Of a DNA stretch of 64,000 bases, positions 11,115 to 22,709 are shown piece after piece. A program made the translations under genes and the position numbers. Position 1 is the stretch's first letter. Every line of letters starts with the position of its first letter. The notes beneath the pieces were generated by a model. That model had not been told where the DNA came from. It did no database searches and saw only the letters and a list, made by a program, of their open reading frames with translations. This DNA is from Trachythela sp. YZ-2020 (Eukaryota > Cnidaria > Anthozoa > Malacalcyonacea > Clavulariidae), in the NCBI GenBank assembly GCA_016169945.1, contig JADLSH010000220.1, forward strand, positions 6,001,001-6,065,000, written 5' to 3'.

Positions 11115-12594
11115 ATGGCATTTGAGGGAAAACCCCTAGAAACGGATGTTGAAGTTCAAGGGCAAAGGTTAGTGCGCAAGGTCAAATGCTTTGAGTTGTT
11201 TGGCGGTCTGTGGCGGTTTGTTCATTATCGTTTGGAGCTACTTTACTCTAATTTTCTCAACTGTAAATACATTCTGTCGTAATAATATGTGACCTAAGTT
11301 CTACATGAAAAGGCAGTAAACGTGTTTTATACTTTCCTTTGGGCATTGAGCCTTTGTTTTCATTGAATTTCATAAAAACAACAACTGAAACGCGAAGGCG
11401 AAACGGGCGAAAGGTAACTAGGTAAGTATATAATTTCTTATTTGTGGATTTACTTTGCTATTTTGGTCGTTTTTTTAGCAACTCTCATATGGAATGGACA
11501 AGAAGGCATGCTCTTTAGAGAGATTTTGGTAGTTAACCCGTACCAAGCGAAGAAGAAAACAGTGCAGCGAGGTCAACTTTGGCAACTGATAGCTGGCAAC
11601 CTGCTCAAACTGGAAGACCCCAGTTTCAAGAAAACGCTCTCAAAGCGTTCTGTCCAAGACCGTTGCGCTCTCCTGTGCGAGAAGCACAAGAAGAGAATTA
11701 TTTACGAGACAAAAGCGTCGGGGATATCACCAGAAGTGACGGAGCTGGATGTTTTGGTCGAGGAGACCTTGGAAAAAGAGGAGGCGAGTGAAGAGTTGAG
11801 GGCAACTCAAAGTAAGAAATAGTTTATCTGTACAATGGTTACAATGGTATATACCTGTGTATAAATGCCGTGTCAAATTAGGCACCGTGTCCGTTTGATT
11901 GATTTGTTTTTAAAAAATCATAATTATATAAATGGGAAATTTATAGTTCAGATATATAGATGTTTTTAGATGTTGGTAACCTAGACTACTGAAGGAGGGG
12001 GTTGAGAGCAAAGGCATAATAAACCACTGTCATACAGAAAGACACCACAATCATCTCTACCATTGCCCATTATGTGGCAATTCGCCCAATTTCTTGTGTT
12101 CTGCACTGTGAAGGACATCCAAATGCCTAAAAATAAGCAAAACTTTGAGACCCTTTGTCGGGAAGTTAGTGTGCCCCACTTTTCATTTTACTATATATTC
12201 AATGATTTTACTAGGTGAAGTACATAAAAAGAAAGTTGAGGAAGACCAGAGAAATGCTGTGGATATGAGGAAGAAGGCGATGGAAAGGTTGGGAGAGACA
12301 AAGAAAAGAAAAATAGATGAGGGAGAAAACGGAGAGAAAAAGAGAAAGCGAAGAAGATCAGGATCTGATACATTGGAATTTATCAGGGAGCAGTCAGAAA
12401 ATGAAATGAAAATAAAGGAGAGGGAAATGGAATTAGAAAAGGAAAAGCAGACAAGGGAGGAAAAAAAACATGATGATTTTAAAGAGATGATGGCACAGCA
12501 GATGGCACAGCAGCAGCAGCAAATGGCCCAATTCCAGATGATGTTCATGCAGCAAAACAACTTATTGATGCAAATTCTGGAAAAAAAGTCATAA
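11115..12594 (+). pseudogene. Harbinger Myb/SANT-like partner protein, frameshifted
   Basis: Proposed exons are 11115-11168 (tentative), 11479-11811 and 12215-12594. Exon 2 has a Myb/SANT-like trihelix domain of the type paired with Harbinger transposases: a Trp near the start, REILVVNPYQ, ERG-like QRGQLWQLIAGNL, KRSVQDRCALL and KASGISPE. Exon 3 is a Lys/Glu-rich nuclear signal region (KKRKRRRSG) followed by a coiled coil ending in a Gln/Met-rich tail (MAQQMAQQQQQMAQFQMMF). In this family the partner protein binds the TIRs and helps bring the transposase to the nucleus. The frame from exon 1 enters exon 2 through an HMEWTRRHAL stretch and meets a TAG at about 11513-11515; the rest of the Myb domain is in another frame, so one base appears to be missing there. 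Exon 1 is the weakest part of the model. Confidence 0.75.
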
Positions 12595-13090
12595 CATTTT
12601 AATTTTCATATTTCAATACTAAATACTATGAACCTCTGAATATAAGCCCTTTACTTATACACTGGCAGTGTGGCTAGTGGTGGTTGGTATTTATATCTTG
12701 CATGTATGTACTGGTATGCATTTTTAAAACAATGTGAACATGTTATTTTTGTCTGTACATGTACAGGCCCACACGCTTATATTCAGATGTTTATGGTTTA
12801 GGTTTAACTTGTTAAAAATTCATTTAGGCAGCAGTTCCCATGGTCATGACATCAACTTGCCCACTTTTTGGTCACGTCTGCCCTAACATCATTTTCGAAT
12901 ATCAGCTTTTGCTCAAAAACCTTGCATTCTACCATAATTATGGTAGAAATTAAGTGCAAACACACCTGTAAATGTCAAGTTAATGTTGTGATCATGCCAT
13001 AGTCATTTCACATTACATGTTATGTCTGCCTAGTTTCATTTTTGGTGAAAATTTGAACAATTTCATTCATTATATTATGCAAAATTAGAA
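12595..13090. other. Convergent 3' region of the two Harbinger genes
   Basis: The 3' ends of the Myb-like gene (plus) and the transposase gene (minus) face each other across about 500 bp of AT-rich sequence. No additional gene or repeat is visible. Confidence 0.5.
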
Positions 13091-13383
13091 TCAAGAAAAG
13101 TATTCTTCAATTGATGGAGTGTCTAAGTCAAAATATTCTGAGGTTAGGTTTCCGTAAATACATGATAATGCATTTTGAATAACTGTAGAAACCAAATACA
13201 TCTTCCCAACACTACTGAGGCCAAGCTTTAAATTACTTTTAAAGTCAAGATTCTTGAATGATCTTATGACCTCACCAAATGCCCATTCCACTGACACACG
13301 AACAGAGCTCATAGACCTGTTGAACTCTTGCATGGCTGGGGTCATCAAGGCATCCCTAAATGGTGCCTGTAGGTGCCCAGGTT

Positions 13384-13990
13384 GACAATCTTGCCAAGAT
13401 CCCATCAAGATCTTGCCAAGATCTTACCAAGATCTTTCCAAGATCTTACATAAATCCTGCAAGATCATGGAAAGATCTTGCCAAGATCCTGCAAGATCAT
13501 GGCAAGATCTTGCAGGATCTTACCTAAATCCTGCAAGATCTTGCCATGATCCTGCAAGATCTTGCCATGTTCTTGTCAAGATCTTTCCATGATCTTGGCA
13601 TGATCCTGCAAGATCTTGGCAAGATCTTGACAAGAACATGGCAAGATCTTGCAGGATCATGGCAAGATCTTGCAGGATTTTGGTAAGATCCTGCAAGATC
13701 TTGGCATGTTCTGCAGGATCTTGGCAAGATCTTTCCATGATCTTGCAGGATTTATGTAAGATCTTGAAAGATCTTGGTAAGATCTTGGTAAGATCTTGTC
13801 AAGATCTTGTCAAGATCTTGAAGGGTCATGCCATGATCTTGCAGGATTTAGATAAGATCTTGGCATGATCTTAAAAAGCCTTGGCAAGATCTTGTGAAAA
13901 CCTTGGCAAGATCTTACAAAATCTTGGCAAGATCTTACAAAACCTTGGCAAGATCCTACAAAACCTTGGCAAGATCCTACAAAACCTTGA
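13384..13990. repeat. Left subterminal array of GATCTTGGCAAG units
   Basis: Dozens of degenerate ~11-18-bp units built on the palindrome CAAGATCTTG (variants GATCTTGCCATGATC, GATCCTGCAAGATC) fill the segment on both strands. Peptide-like open frames here are translation of the repeat (RSCQDLAGS-type) and not genes. Confidence 0.9.
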
Positions 13991-16139
13991 ATCGTAAAGT
14001 TACACAAAATGAAACAAAATAATAATTGGCACAATGACCTTGATTTGATTTATCAAAATAGAAGCATATGCATTAAATGTAAATGTTACTACATTCCACA
14101 TCATTATTAAGCCAAATTTGTACAACGCAAACCGCCATAAATTGTTCGATCTGAGTCAGTTTAAACCCCCAAGTTGTTGCCGCATTGAAATTATTCTGGC
14201 ACATGGGGACAAGCGAACCCGGTTCAGTTTACGTAGTCTAAATTTGGCGAAAACGTTTAAACGTATAAAAATATCAATATCTACAGTTTTTTTTACTATC
14301 ACTACGAGTTCGTCAATTTCGTCTTTATGTGCATACCCGGCACTTTAGATTACACACAACCACGGCGAGATCTTGTTATCCTTTCTTTTCCACACTTGAC
14401 ATTGTGGACATCTTTGGAGTAATATGTCCAGTTTTACATGATTGTTTCCATTGAGTTACCTCTAAACAAAATGGCAAAACTACTTTTAATCAAAAGAGTC
14501 AATTTTTATTACGGTATGTTTTTACCAAACAATTTTAATAGTGACCCTGACTGGATGCCTGGATCTAGTACCGGTATTGGCGATTTTTTCGATTGGAATA
14601 TTAAACAGTCCATCCTCGATCGAGTTCCATTGGTGATTCAAATTAAAAATTGCTAAGCAAGACTTATGCATGGATGCATGGGTTTCTATTGACGAAGTTT
14701 AATGAATATTGTTTACCATGTGCTTTGATGTGGTTCCTCTTGCAGTTTGAGTATTTCTTCAGTAAAATACGTTTCTTTTCCCTAGAAAGAGAATGCGTGT
14801 ATAAATAAAGCATTTATAACACAGGAACCAGCAGGACATGCAACGTCAACTAATTCATATATAGTATAGCAGCGCTCTTTTTACCTGTATTATTCAAAAG
14901 GCGTCCAATATATATCTTGGCACCATCCTAGATATGCACCGATCATCAAATCGTCATCATTACACGCGATAAATCTTCCTTGGACAATAGAGTATTTCCT
15001 TTCGTTTTCGAACTAGAATATTAAAATAGCAATCTTCTTCATATACAGTACTATATAAAATATATATAATTTTTAAGACGAAGCATTACTATTGAAATTA
15101 AAAACTTGGGGTAAAAGATTACTACGTGTCAAATTTACGTGTGGTTGTGATTTAATATTTACAATACCAGAGCACTAGCAAATTTGCGAATAGTATTTTT
15201 CTCGGCCCCGTACTTATAATCGAGCACATTCTTCAGTTTGAGCGGTTGTAGCGCGCGGGAGGCTTTTACGCACATTCAAATCTGCCGTGCCTTGTTCTCC
15301 TATACTTATACAGTACGGCAGTACGTGTTCTCTTCGCGAACAAAGCTCTATATATATGTAAACTGCATGTAGCAAGATTATGAACCTATTAAGCTAAGAG
15401 AAACGCAATTGTCCGCACAATATTTTCAGGTTGGCCATATTAGTGGGAACATGCGTTTCAATTGGGTACAATATAAGTTGTAATTTTAAGCACTTACCTT
15501 CAACAGGACAGTTCGGCATACTTGTCATATTTTATCTTCTTCAGTGCAGAAACAAACTTGAGGAACAGAAGTATAAAGTGCGGTGTACGTTGTTTGACCA
15601 CCTAAAACGCGCCTTAGACTGGCAATTTACCAACGGTCGCCAACAGCAAGTATGCGAATAATGCGTAGATAACAAGATTTGCGGATATTGATCTCATTTG
15701 TATCTGGCATCTGGCACGCAAAGTTGCGAGAGCATTCTGTGCAGTGTACACGCATGATATTCATAAATATTTGAGACTGTGTACATTTCGAACTTTAATT
15801 AAATACTTGCGAGACATTTGGTTTTATGAAATAATGCACCAAAATCTTATTTAATAATGATGTCACCCGTGTGCATTCGTGAAGAGAGGCCGGACATGTA
15901 ATTAACGCTTGGGGCTAATGAATGTCATTTAAGTCACGAACACCTTTTTGGTATTCGCCACCTATTTTTCGCTACTGAGTTAACATGGTTTATAGACACT
16001 ATAGTATATAGCGCAGATTATTGTTTCCGCCGCGGCGTAACGTCGATCTTTCACACTTGCGTGCCAGATCGAATATGCATTGCAAAATAAACAGCATGCA
16101 TGCGTGCATTGTGTCCACATAGCCTATGGTATCATCATG
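13991..16139. other. Interior of the array-ended element; no recognised gene
   Basis: About 2.1 kb of unique-looking sequence without a convincing exon chain or transposase motif. Short open frames at 14118-14348, 14438-14656 and 15431-15661 show no known domain. The interior could be captured host sequence or a decayed gene. Confidence 0.45.
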
Positions 16140-17358
16140 ATGGAATCTTGGCAAGATTAGTCAAGATCATGGCAAGAATATCGTAGTATCTTTGCAAGAT
16201 TGTAATAAAACATTGGCACGATCATGGTGAGATCTTGACAAGATCTTCCAAGGTCATGGCAAGAATATTATAGGATCTTGGCAAGATTGTAATAGGATCT
16301 TGGTAAGATCATTGTGGGATCATGGCAAGATCCTCCATGATCATGGCAAGAAAATGATAAAATCTTGACAAGATTATTATAGAATCTTGGCAAGATCATG
16401 GTGTGATCTTGGTATGATCATGCTGGGATCTTGACAAGATCTTCCATGATCATGGCAAGAAAATTATAGAATGTTGACAAGATTGTTATAGGATCTTGGC
16501 AAGATCATGGCGGGATCTTGGTATGATCATGGTGGGATCTTGGCAAGGTTACCCAAGATCATGGCAATTTTACGATAGGATCTTGGCAAGACTGTAATAG
16601 GATCTTGGCAAGATCATTGTGGGATCATGGCAAGATCTTCCATGATCATGGCAAGAAAAGGATAGAATCTTGACAAGATTATTATAGAATCTTGGCAAGA
16701 TCATGGTGTGATCTTGGCATGATCATGGTGGGATCTTGGCAAGATTACTCAAGATCATGGCAAGATTACCATAGGATCTTGCCAAGATTCTGATGGGATT
16801 TTTGGCAAGATCATGATGGGATCTTGGCAAGATCTTCCAAGATCATGACAAAAATATGATAGGATCTTGACAAGATCATGCTTGGGTCTTGACAAGATCA
16901 ATTCTACTGAAAAGTTGTGTGTAAAATAATACGCAAATGCGTGGTCAATTGAGATCATGTAGCATGATATGTACTGTACAAACAAGCCTAAATTAATTTT
17001 ACTTTAAGACTAAAAAAAGGATAATTTACTATAATGATTTGTTCAAATTTGTGAATTTGAATATATGTACATGGTCCGTTTCATCGTGGTTTACTACAAC
17101 TATATAAATAAAAACTGAAGATTGCAGTGGAATGAAATATATATGACTTAATATTCATGTTAGAATTTTGGCAAGATCTTGGCAGACAATTCAGGAAATC
17201 TTGCCAAGATTCTAGCTTGCATAACAAGATCCAATCATCTTGGCAAGATCTTGTTAATATCTTGGCAAGATCTTGCCAAGATCTGTGTCTTGGCAAGATC
17301 TTGCCATGATCTTCCAAGATCCTGCAAGATCTTGCAAGATCTTGCCAAGATCTTCAAC
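16140..17358. repeat. Right subterminal array of GATCTTGGCAAG units
   Basis: A long array of GGATCTTGGCAAGATCATGG-type units includes a higher-order duplication (about 16300-16540 resembles 16610-16770, with GTGGGATCATGGCAAGATC shared). A unique stretch of about 16910-17160 interrupts it. Near 17205-17345 the units become closely packed palindromes. Confidence 0.88.
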
Positions 17359-18488
17359 CTGGGTGGACTCGCAGAGGATAGGCAGGGTCACCATAGATGC
17401 ACATCGGTTCTCCATCAGGTGAGTGGGCATTTTGCTCCAAGTGATTCAACAGGTTTGAGTCAGCCAGCATTCCAGCATCGTGTCTTTTGCCCTCTGTTAA
17501 AAAGTAAATAAATATTGCATAGGATTCTCTCGCTTTGTATATTGAATGCCTACTGAGTACTGGACATGTAAAATTGTAAACACAGGAACACATGTAATAC
17601 TTGGATGTAAAATAATGATATACATACCAACTGGACCAAACATATTAGCAATTAATCCATTAGGCAACGTAACCGACTGAAACTTAAGAGAGTGAACCCG
17701 CTTGTGGCCATTATAAACTGTACGTTGGTTCTTTTTTGGTCTGCATACTGGTCGAACCGTACCGTCGACAAACCCGAAACAATTCATCAACGCAGCGCCT
17801 TTCGTATGGATTTTATCGGCGTAAATTTGAAGATTCTCAGGGCTTAAAAGTCGTTCATTCCAGTCAGTAATTCGGTGTGCATGATGTTCGTAGATAAAAT
17901 CTATTACCTCGTTAGTTATCATGCTCAATTCGGCGACTGGTCGACCAAACATCGCAATCATATCAGCGTACCGACAGGGGAAAGCCAACCGCCGTAGAAG
18001 TATGCACAGCCCTTCGAGTTTACTTGCCTTCGTTCTTTGGTAACATTTGAATTGATCAGGTAAACCCAAAGCATCTGCCAACACGGGAATGTCGTCCTTG
18101 TCAAATCTGAAATTTGATCGACATTCTGGTTCAGGTATGGTTGCGAGATCAAATCTTTCGTATTGAAGGTATTCAAACTCAGGATTTCGCGAAGTGTTTT
18201 CTTCCAGCAAGACGAGAAGCTGTTCGGCCGTGATTTGTTTTTTGTAGAAACTAAGTAGAAGCAAGTCTCGAGCTTGTCTAAACGAAGTCATTTTGATAAA
18301 AAGGAAGCGAAAAACTTGACAAAAACAAATGCTCGCGTGCGCATTCGTGATACGTTTTTGTTGAGGTTTTTGTTTACGTTACAGTGCTTAATTTACAAAT
18401 TTGCAACAAAAACGCCGTTCTCGACCCAGTCTTTTCAGGGCTGACGTGACGTCCGTGTTGTCAAAAACGTCGCTTGCTTAAGCTCTCT

Positions 18489-18651
18489 AATATTCTAATC
18501 CCCGAGCCGGCGCGAAGCGCCGTGCGAGGGTACTAATTCCGCGCGGATATTTACACCCGGAAAAAAAGGAAAGCAATGGGAAATCCAAAGTTCATCAAGT
18601 TTTGCGGGCGCATGGGTGTGATGGGTGTGATGGGTGGTCATCTCACTAATC
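18489..18651. other. Spacer between elements with a GC-rich repeat
   Basis: Between the Harbinger right end and the outer nested element lies TAATCCCCGAGCCGGCGCGA and its continuation (18494-18539). A diverged inverted copy occurs at 54734-54776. The segment also contains a duplicated ATGGGTGTGATGGGTG. Confidence 0.6.
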
Positions 18652-18898
18652 CATAGGTAGCCCAGTCCTCGATTATATTACGCGCGCGGCCGGCTTTGCG
18701 ATCATGGTTGTGACGTCTATATAATAATTAGCTAAGGTTGGCAGCAAATTGACAAATGGCCCCAAATTAACACGTATAGCCTCGGACAAATAGTATAAAA
18801 ACTTTAAAAATACAGAGTAAAGCACAAAAACAACAACATAGAACTAAATTAGGATACTTTTACTAAACTGACAGCCATTTTTTGTGTCGTAAACCACG

Positions 18899-20694
18899 CT
18901 GGAAATAGCGAAAAATAAGCATATTTTTCTATAATTTTGCTGAATTTTTCGCTGTGACTGTGCTGGATGCAATTTGCCTGATAGCGGTTTTTGGTTTGAA
19001 TGACGAGAGCAATATTTCATTGGCTTTTAAAATTTACGTCAAGCAGAGGAAAATTCATTTCAGGGGGGGATTTTCACGGTTTTTCACACGCATTTTGTGA
19101 AAACAAAGAGAAATAAAGAGAAATACGCTGTTTCATTTTACTGCCGCGCGAAACAAATTAAATATTCAAAAGTTTGCAACTTAGTTAAATGTAGAAACCT
19201 AGAATTTTCTCAATAATGTAGAGAAAAACAAGAATAACCACAGAGCTTCAGTAAGTATAAAGATATATTGTTTATGTGATTTTGCTGAATAAAATATTTC
19301 AACCAACAAGCAACTGTGAACTTTGTCTAGCGAAGTTTTTTTTCGTGTATACTAGTTTCCCTTGGAAATGCAGCGAAAACAAAACAAAAGTCCTATTGTA
19401 GACCAGCACAAATTAACTATATGGTAAGTTAAATTGTATTTTTACGTTATAATTCCTGTATTTACTTAATATATTTCAATTATATGTTGTTTTTTGCTTC
19501 GTGTTTGTTTTTCTTTCTCAGTTTGCAATTTGCATATCATTAGTGACATTATAAAGTCGTCGTCATTGTTGTTGTTTTACATTCTTCATGCAAAATATCT
19601 GATTCAGGTTGTCGTCGTATTATTATTATACAGTTATAGAAAATGCACAATTTAGAAATCTAAAAAAACAATATTGGAACTACAGAGCGCTGTATGATAA
19701 CCAGATAGGTCGTAAATGTTTACAACAAGACTTTATGTGGTCTTTTATAATTATGACTTGTCATATAATGGCGAAAGAAAAACTATATTAAAATCGATAA
19801 AGTTTCCCAAAATCTATTTTGAAAATGAACTACATCATGCATCCAGCCGCGACTTGACAAACGCATAATAAAAAATTAAAATACAATATCGTTTGCTAAC
19901 CTTGCTCGCGTTATGAATATTTTGTGGCTGCGGACCAAAGGCAAAACGGTTTCTTGACCTTGAAATTGCACACTTTTCCACTTTCCAAAAGACTTGTCGT
20001 GAAATAAAACACAGGTCCGGTAAATGTCAACACTGATAGTTGACCTGAACTCGCTTGGCGAAAACTGATCTACGAATTCCATTGTCATATTTGGATGCCA
20101 AAAACTGAAAAAGAACAGGCACGGCTTTGAGATCAATTGACAAATGTTTCTCAAAATTCACGGCGTCAGGAAAATATTCGTTCCCTTGAAAAAACAATTG
20201 CTAAAACATTAATCATGTTGACCCTTTCATCAACGGAAAATAAATTTTCAGTCATAGGATGCTTTACTATATTTGAACTGAAAACAATCATTCTCTCCTC
20301 GTGTATAAAACTTGTACACAAAAAAATATATCGTACGAAAACAGCTATTTTTCCAGAGTTTGTCAGGAAAAAAACTTACATGTCAACTCTGAAATAGATC
20401 AATATTGTATTTACCTAACTTCCGACGGCAAACAGAGCCATGATCCATTAAATAACTTGAAAAAAAAGTTATTTCAAAAAAGACAAATTTGAAAATAACT
20501 TCCAACGACAGCAATTAATTGACAACGTGTCGCTTCGGAACACTTCGATTGCGCATGCACGAAAGCGAGCGTTGATCTATATATTATGAACTGGGTCTAC
20601 TATTACACTAAACAACATCACCCAAAAAGCGATTAACTTTGGATAACAGTTATATCTTTTGGAAATTCCATTATTTATATATTGGAGTTATTAT
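18899..20694 (+). repeat. Left 1,796-bp terminal inverted repeat
   Basis: Matches 33708-35503 in inverted orientation, from the CTGGAAATAG terminus to the inner GGAGTTATTAT boundary, with equal length and only rare substitutions (for example a Tyr/Phe change in a shared open frame). Near-identity points to recent insertion or to gene conversion between arms. Confidence 0.93.
19876..20154 (-). CDS. Conserved open frame inside the left TIR
   Basis: A 92-codon open frame preceded by a polypyrimidine-AG. It encodes a basic, aromatic-rich sequence (EFRSTISVDIYRTCVLF, then KSFGKWKSVQFQGQE). Its identical twin lies in the other TIR at 34248-34526, so each arm reads outward. No family is recognised. 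It could be an exon trapped in the arms or a chance frame kept by arm homogenisation. Confidence 0.3.
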   Translation of the reverse strand: MRNICQLISKPCLFFFSFWHPNMTMEFVDQFSPSEFRSTISVDIYRTCVLFHDKSFGKWKSVQFQGQETVLPLVRSHKIFITRARLANDIVF

Positions 20695-21477
20695 TTCCAA
20701 TCAGGAGTGTAATAACATTCAACAATAATTCCAACTCTCCTTCTGCATAGCATTTTGATCCCATTTTATAGTAGACTATAGTTTCTTTAAACCCATGCAC
20801 AAAGACTTTGTGGTATATAAGCATTTGATTTGTTTGATATTATAGGATTGTCAGCAACTATGAACATAATGAGGGTGATTTCGTTCCAATAAAGTCAATC
20901 ATGAAAGAATTCAGTAAGAAAGATAACGAAAATCTTAACATTAATGAATCGCTGATTGGAGTTGTTATTAGAAGTCTGTGGGGTGACAAAGTAAAGAAAG
21001 TTTGTTCTTCTTCAAATACGGGATCCGGATACCGAAATATTAGAAAGCGCCCAGTTTCCCAAGGCCAAGATGAGACACGCATTATCCAAACCCTCCACGT
21101 TGAAACTGTTCAAAAATTGAAAACGTTATCTTCAAAGCATGAAGGATGGATCTTAGATTTTTCCCGTGAAGGTCAATTTTCTTTCCTAAAAGTTCCGTTC
21201 ACGCAAGCAGGAACAACTGTAGATGGACGACGGCTACTGTACGAAATTATTGGTACTTTGGATCCGTCCAATATCACAGTACGCACATACGGACAGCCGG
21301 TATTATTTGAAGAATTAGGCAATTCTCTAACATTTTTTGCATTGGAAAGTATAATTCGTGCATTGGATTTAACGACACCTTGTTTGGGTAATATAGTAGT
21401 TGTAGGCAACGATGAAAAAAAAATGGAGCACTTGAAACGTCCCGTAGCTGGCTCAATTATACACTGTAAATTCAAAA

Positions 21478-21700
21478 GAGTAGTTTTGACCCCTAGGGGT
21501 CATTTCCGTCCCTTTGGAAAGAGGGTAGTTTCTACACCTCGGAAGGGTCGTTTCAACTCCAAGGGTAGTTTTGACTCCATGGAAGGGTCAAAATAACTCT
21601 TTGCGGGAGTCTTGCGACTCCACGTGAGAGTAACATTACTCTTCGAAGGAGCCAATTTGACCCATCTCTGAGTCAAATTGGAAAGAGTAACAGCTTTAAG
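21478..21700. repeat. Left subterminal GGGTCGTTTC/AGTTTTGACTCC repeats
   Basis: Alternating motifs such as GAGTAGTTTTGACCCC, AAGGGTCGTTTCAACTCC and AGTTTTGACTCCATGGAAGG form a degenerate subterminal array. It corresponds, inverted, to 26590-26765 at the other end of the same element. Confidence 0.7.
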
Positions 21701-22709
21701 GCGCATATTTGCTTGCGAGCCTTCTATACTAGTATAGTGTTTGTCAGCAGCTGGAGTGTATAATTAATTTACAAGAGAAAAGACAATTTGTAAATTGTTT
21801 GCAGTTCTTTGAACATATTCCTTCTTGCATTTTATTTAAAAGATCATAACGTTTGAATGTTTGATCATGGGGTTCGACTTTCGAGACGTCGAGCATGCTA
21901 TTTTATATAATAAAATTGGGAGAGCCAGCAGTCACAAATAGATGTTTTCCTGACAATGTCAATAGTAAGTCAAAGTGAAGTTTATTATAATCTTGCGAGG
22001 GGAAAATAATACGCTATTTACATTTTTAATAGCTTATCAATCTTTGGACAATGACTGCCAATAAGGCAATAATAGCATTATATCAATATTGAGTATGATT
22101 GAATGCACTAGTCATTTATTTTTAAACCCCTAATCCCTTAGGCATACCCGTGGTAAAGTACCTCCTCATATTCACAGGTTTATCACTTCCTGGTAAACAG
22201 GGAAAACACTAATACTTTCACTGTCTTGGTTATGCACCAGTCATTTGGAATCGCCGACCCCCCATCTCACATACCGGTGGGAAAGCGGGCGACACGTCAT
22301 ATTCACTCGTTTATCATTCCGGTTTTCCTAGTAAACTGGAAGACACTAATACTTTCACTACCTCGGTGACCAAATCGGGGGAATTTTCATGTCACTCCAA
22401 AAATTTGAGTAAATATACTTTAGGGTTTTAAAAATGAAATTTATCCTAGTCCCATAAGATTGTACTGATTCCCATCCCCTTCAATAACAAATTAATATCA
22501 TCATTGGTACCAATCTGACAATAGAATAATATACGTTTATTCCCTTTTTCGAAAAGATAAAACTATTTAAAATTGCCAACTCAGCAATCCCAGTAAGAGA
22601 TCGTGCATGCACTGGGCACTGGTGCCTAGTTTAAGTTCTCGCGCGCACAGCATTATGGGATAGCGTCGCTTTGAACATTGAAATTGTTGTCTTTCATCTG
22701 AAATATTTT

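Larger units (their letters stand above)
13376..17363. mobile_element. 4-kb element with CAAGATCTTG-array ends inserted in the transposase
   Basis: Ends CCCAGGTTGA (left) and the inverse TCAACCTGGG (right) lie directly between TG dinucleotides (13374-13375 and 17364-17365), a 2-bp TSD. The host reading frame is restored exactly on removal, which fixes both boundaries. The outer ~0.6 kb on the left and ~1.2 kb on the right are arrays of degenerate CAAGATCTTG-type units. The ~2.1-kb interior has no recognised gene. Short TSDs and dense subterminal repeats recall CACTA/EnSpm elements, but the termini are not CACTA, so the superfamily is left open. Confidence 0.85.
13091..18291 (-). pseudogene. 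PIF/Harbinger DDE transposase, split by an insertion
   Basis: Exon 1 is 18291-17628 (ATG at 18291, donor G|GTATGT). Exon 2 begins at 17493, runs to 17364, and resumes at 13375-13091 beyond the inserted element. Exon 1 contains a helix-turn-helix-like N-terminus and the first catalytic Asp in GFVDGTVRPV, followed by GHKRVHSLKFQSVTLPNGL. The second Asp is in IYGDPAYPL, just before the insertion. The Glu is in VRVSVEWAFGEV, after it. The phase across the intron (GTT G|AG GGC) is correct, and removing the insertion plus one 2-bp TSD restores a continuous reading frame, so the gene looks otherwise nearly intact. It is a nuclease-type transposase of the DDE_Tnp_4 family. In its present form it cannot make a full protein. 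Confidence 0.9.
10863..18488. mobile_element. PIF/Harbinger DNA transposon with a nested insertion
   Basis: Terminal inverted repeats start AGAGAGCTTAAGCAAGCGAC and are flanked by the 3-bp direct repeat AAT (10860-10862 and 18489-18491). Three-base TSDs are typical of PIF/Harbinger. It carries the two expected convergent genes, a Myb/SANT-like DNA-binding protein on plus and a DDE transposase on minus. Without the 3,988-bp inserted element it is about 3.6 kb, a normal size for the group. Both genes are damaged, so it is non-autonomous now. Confidence 0.9.

Noticed and set aside
13384..14034. Several open frames on both strands
   Set aside because: They are translations of the CAAGATCTTG repeat array in different frames; peptide sequence is periodic and lacks any domain.
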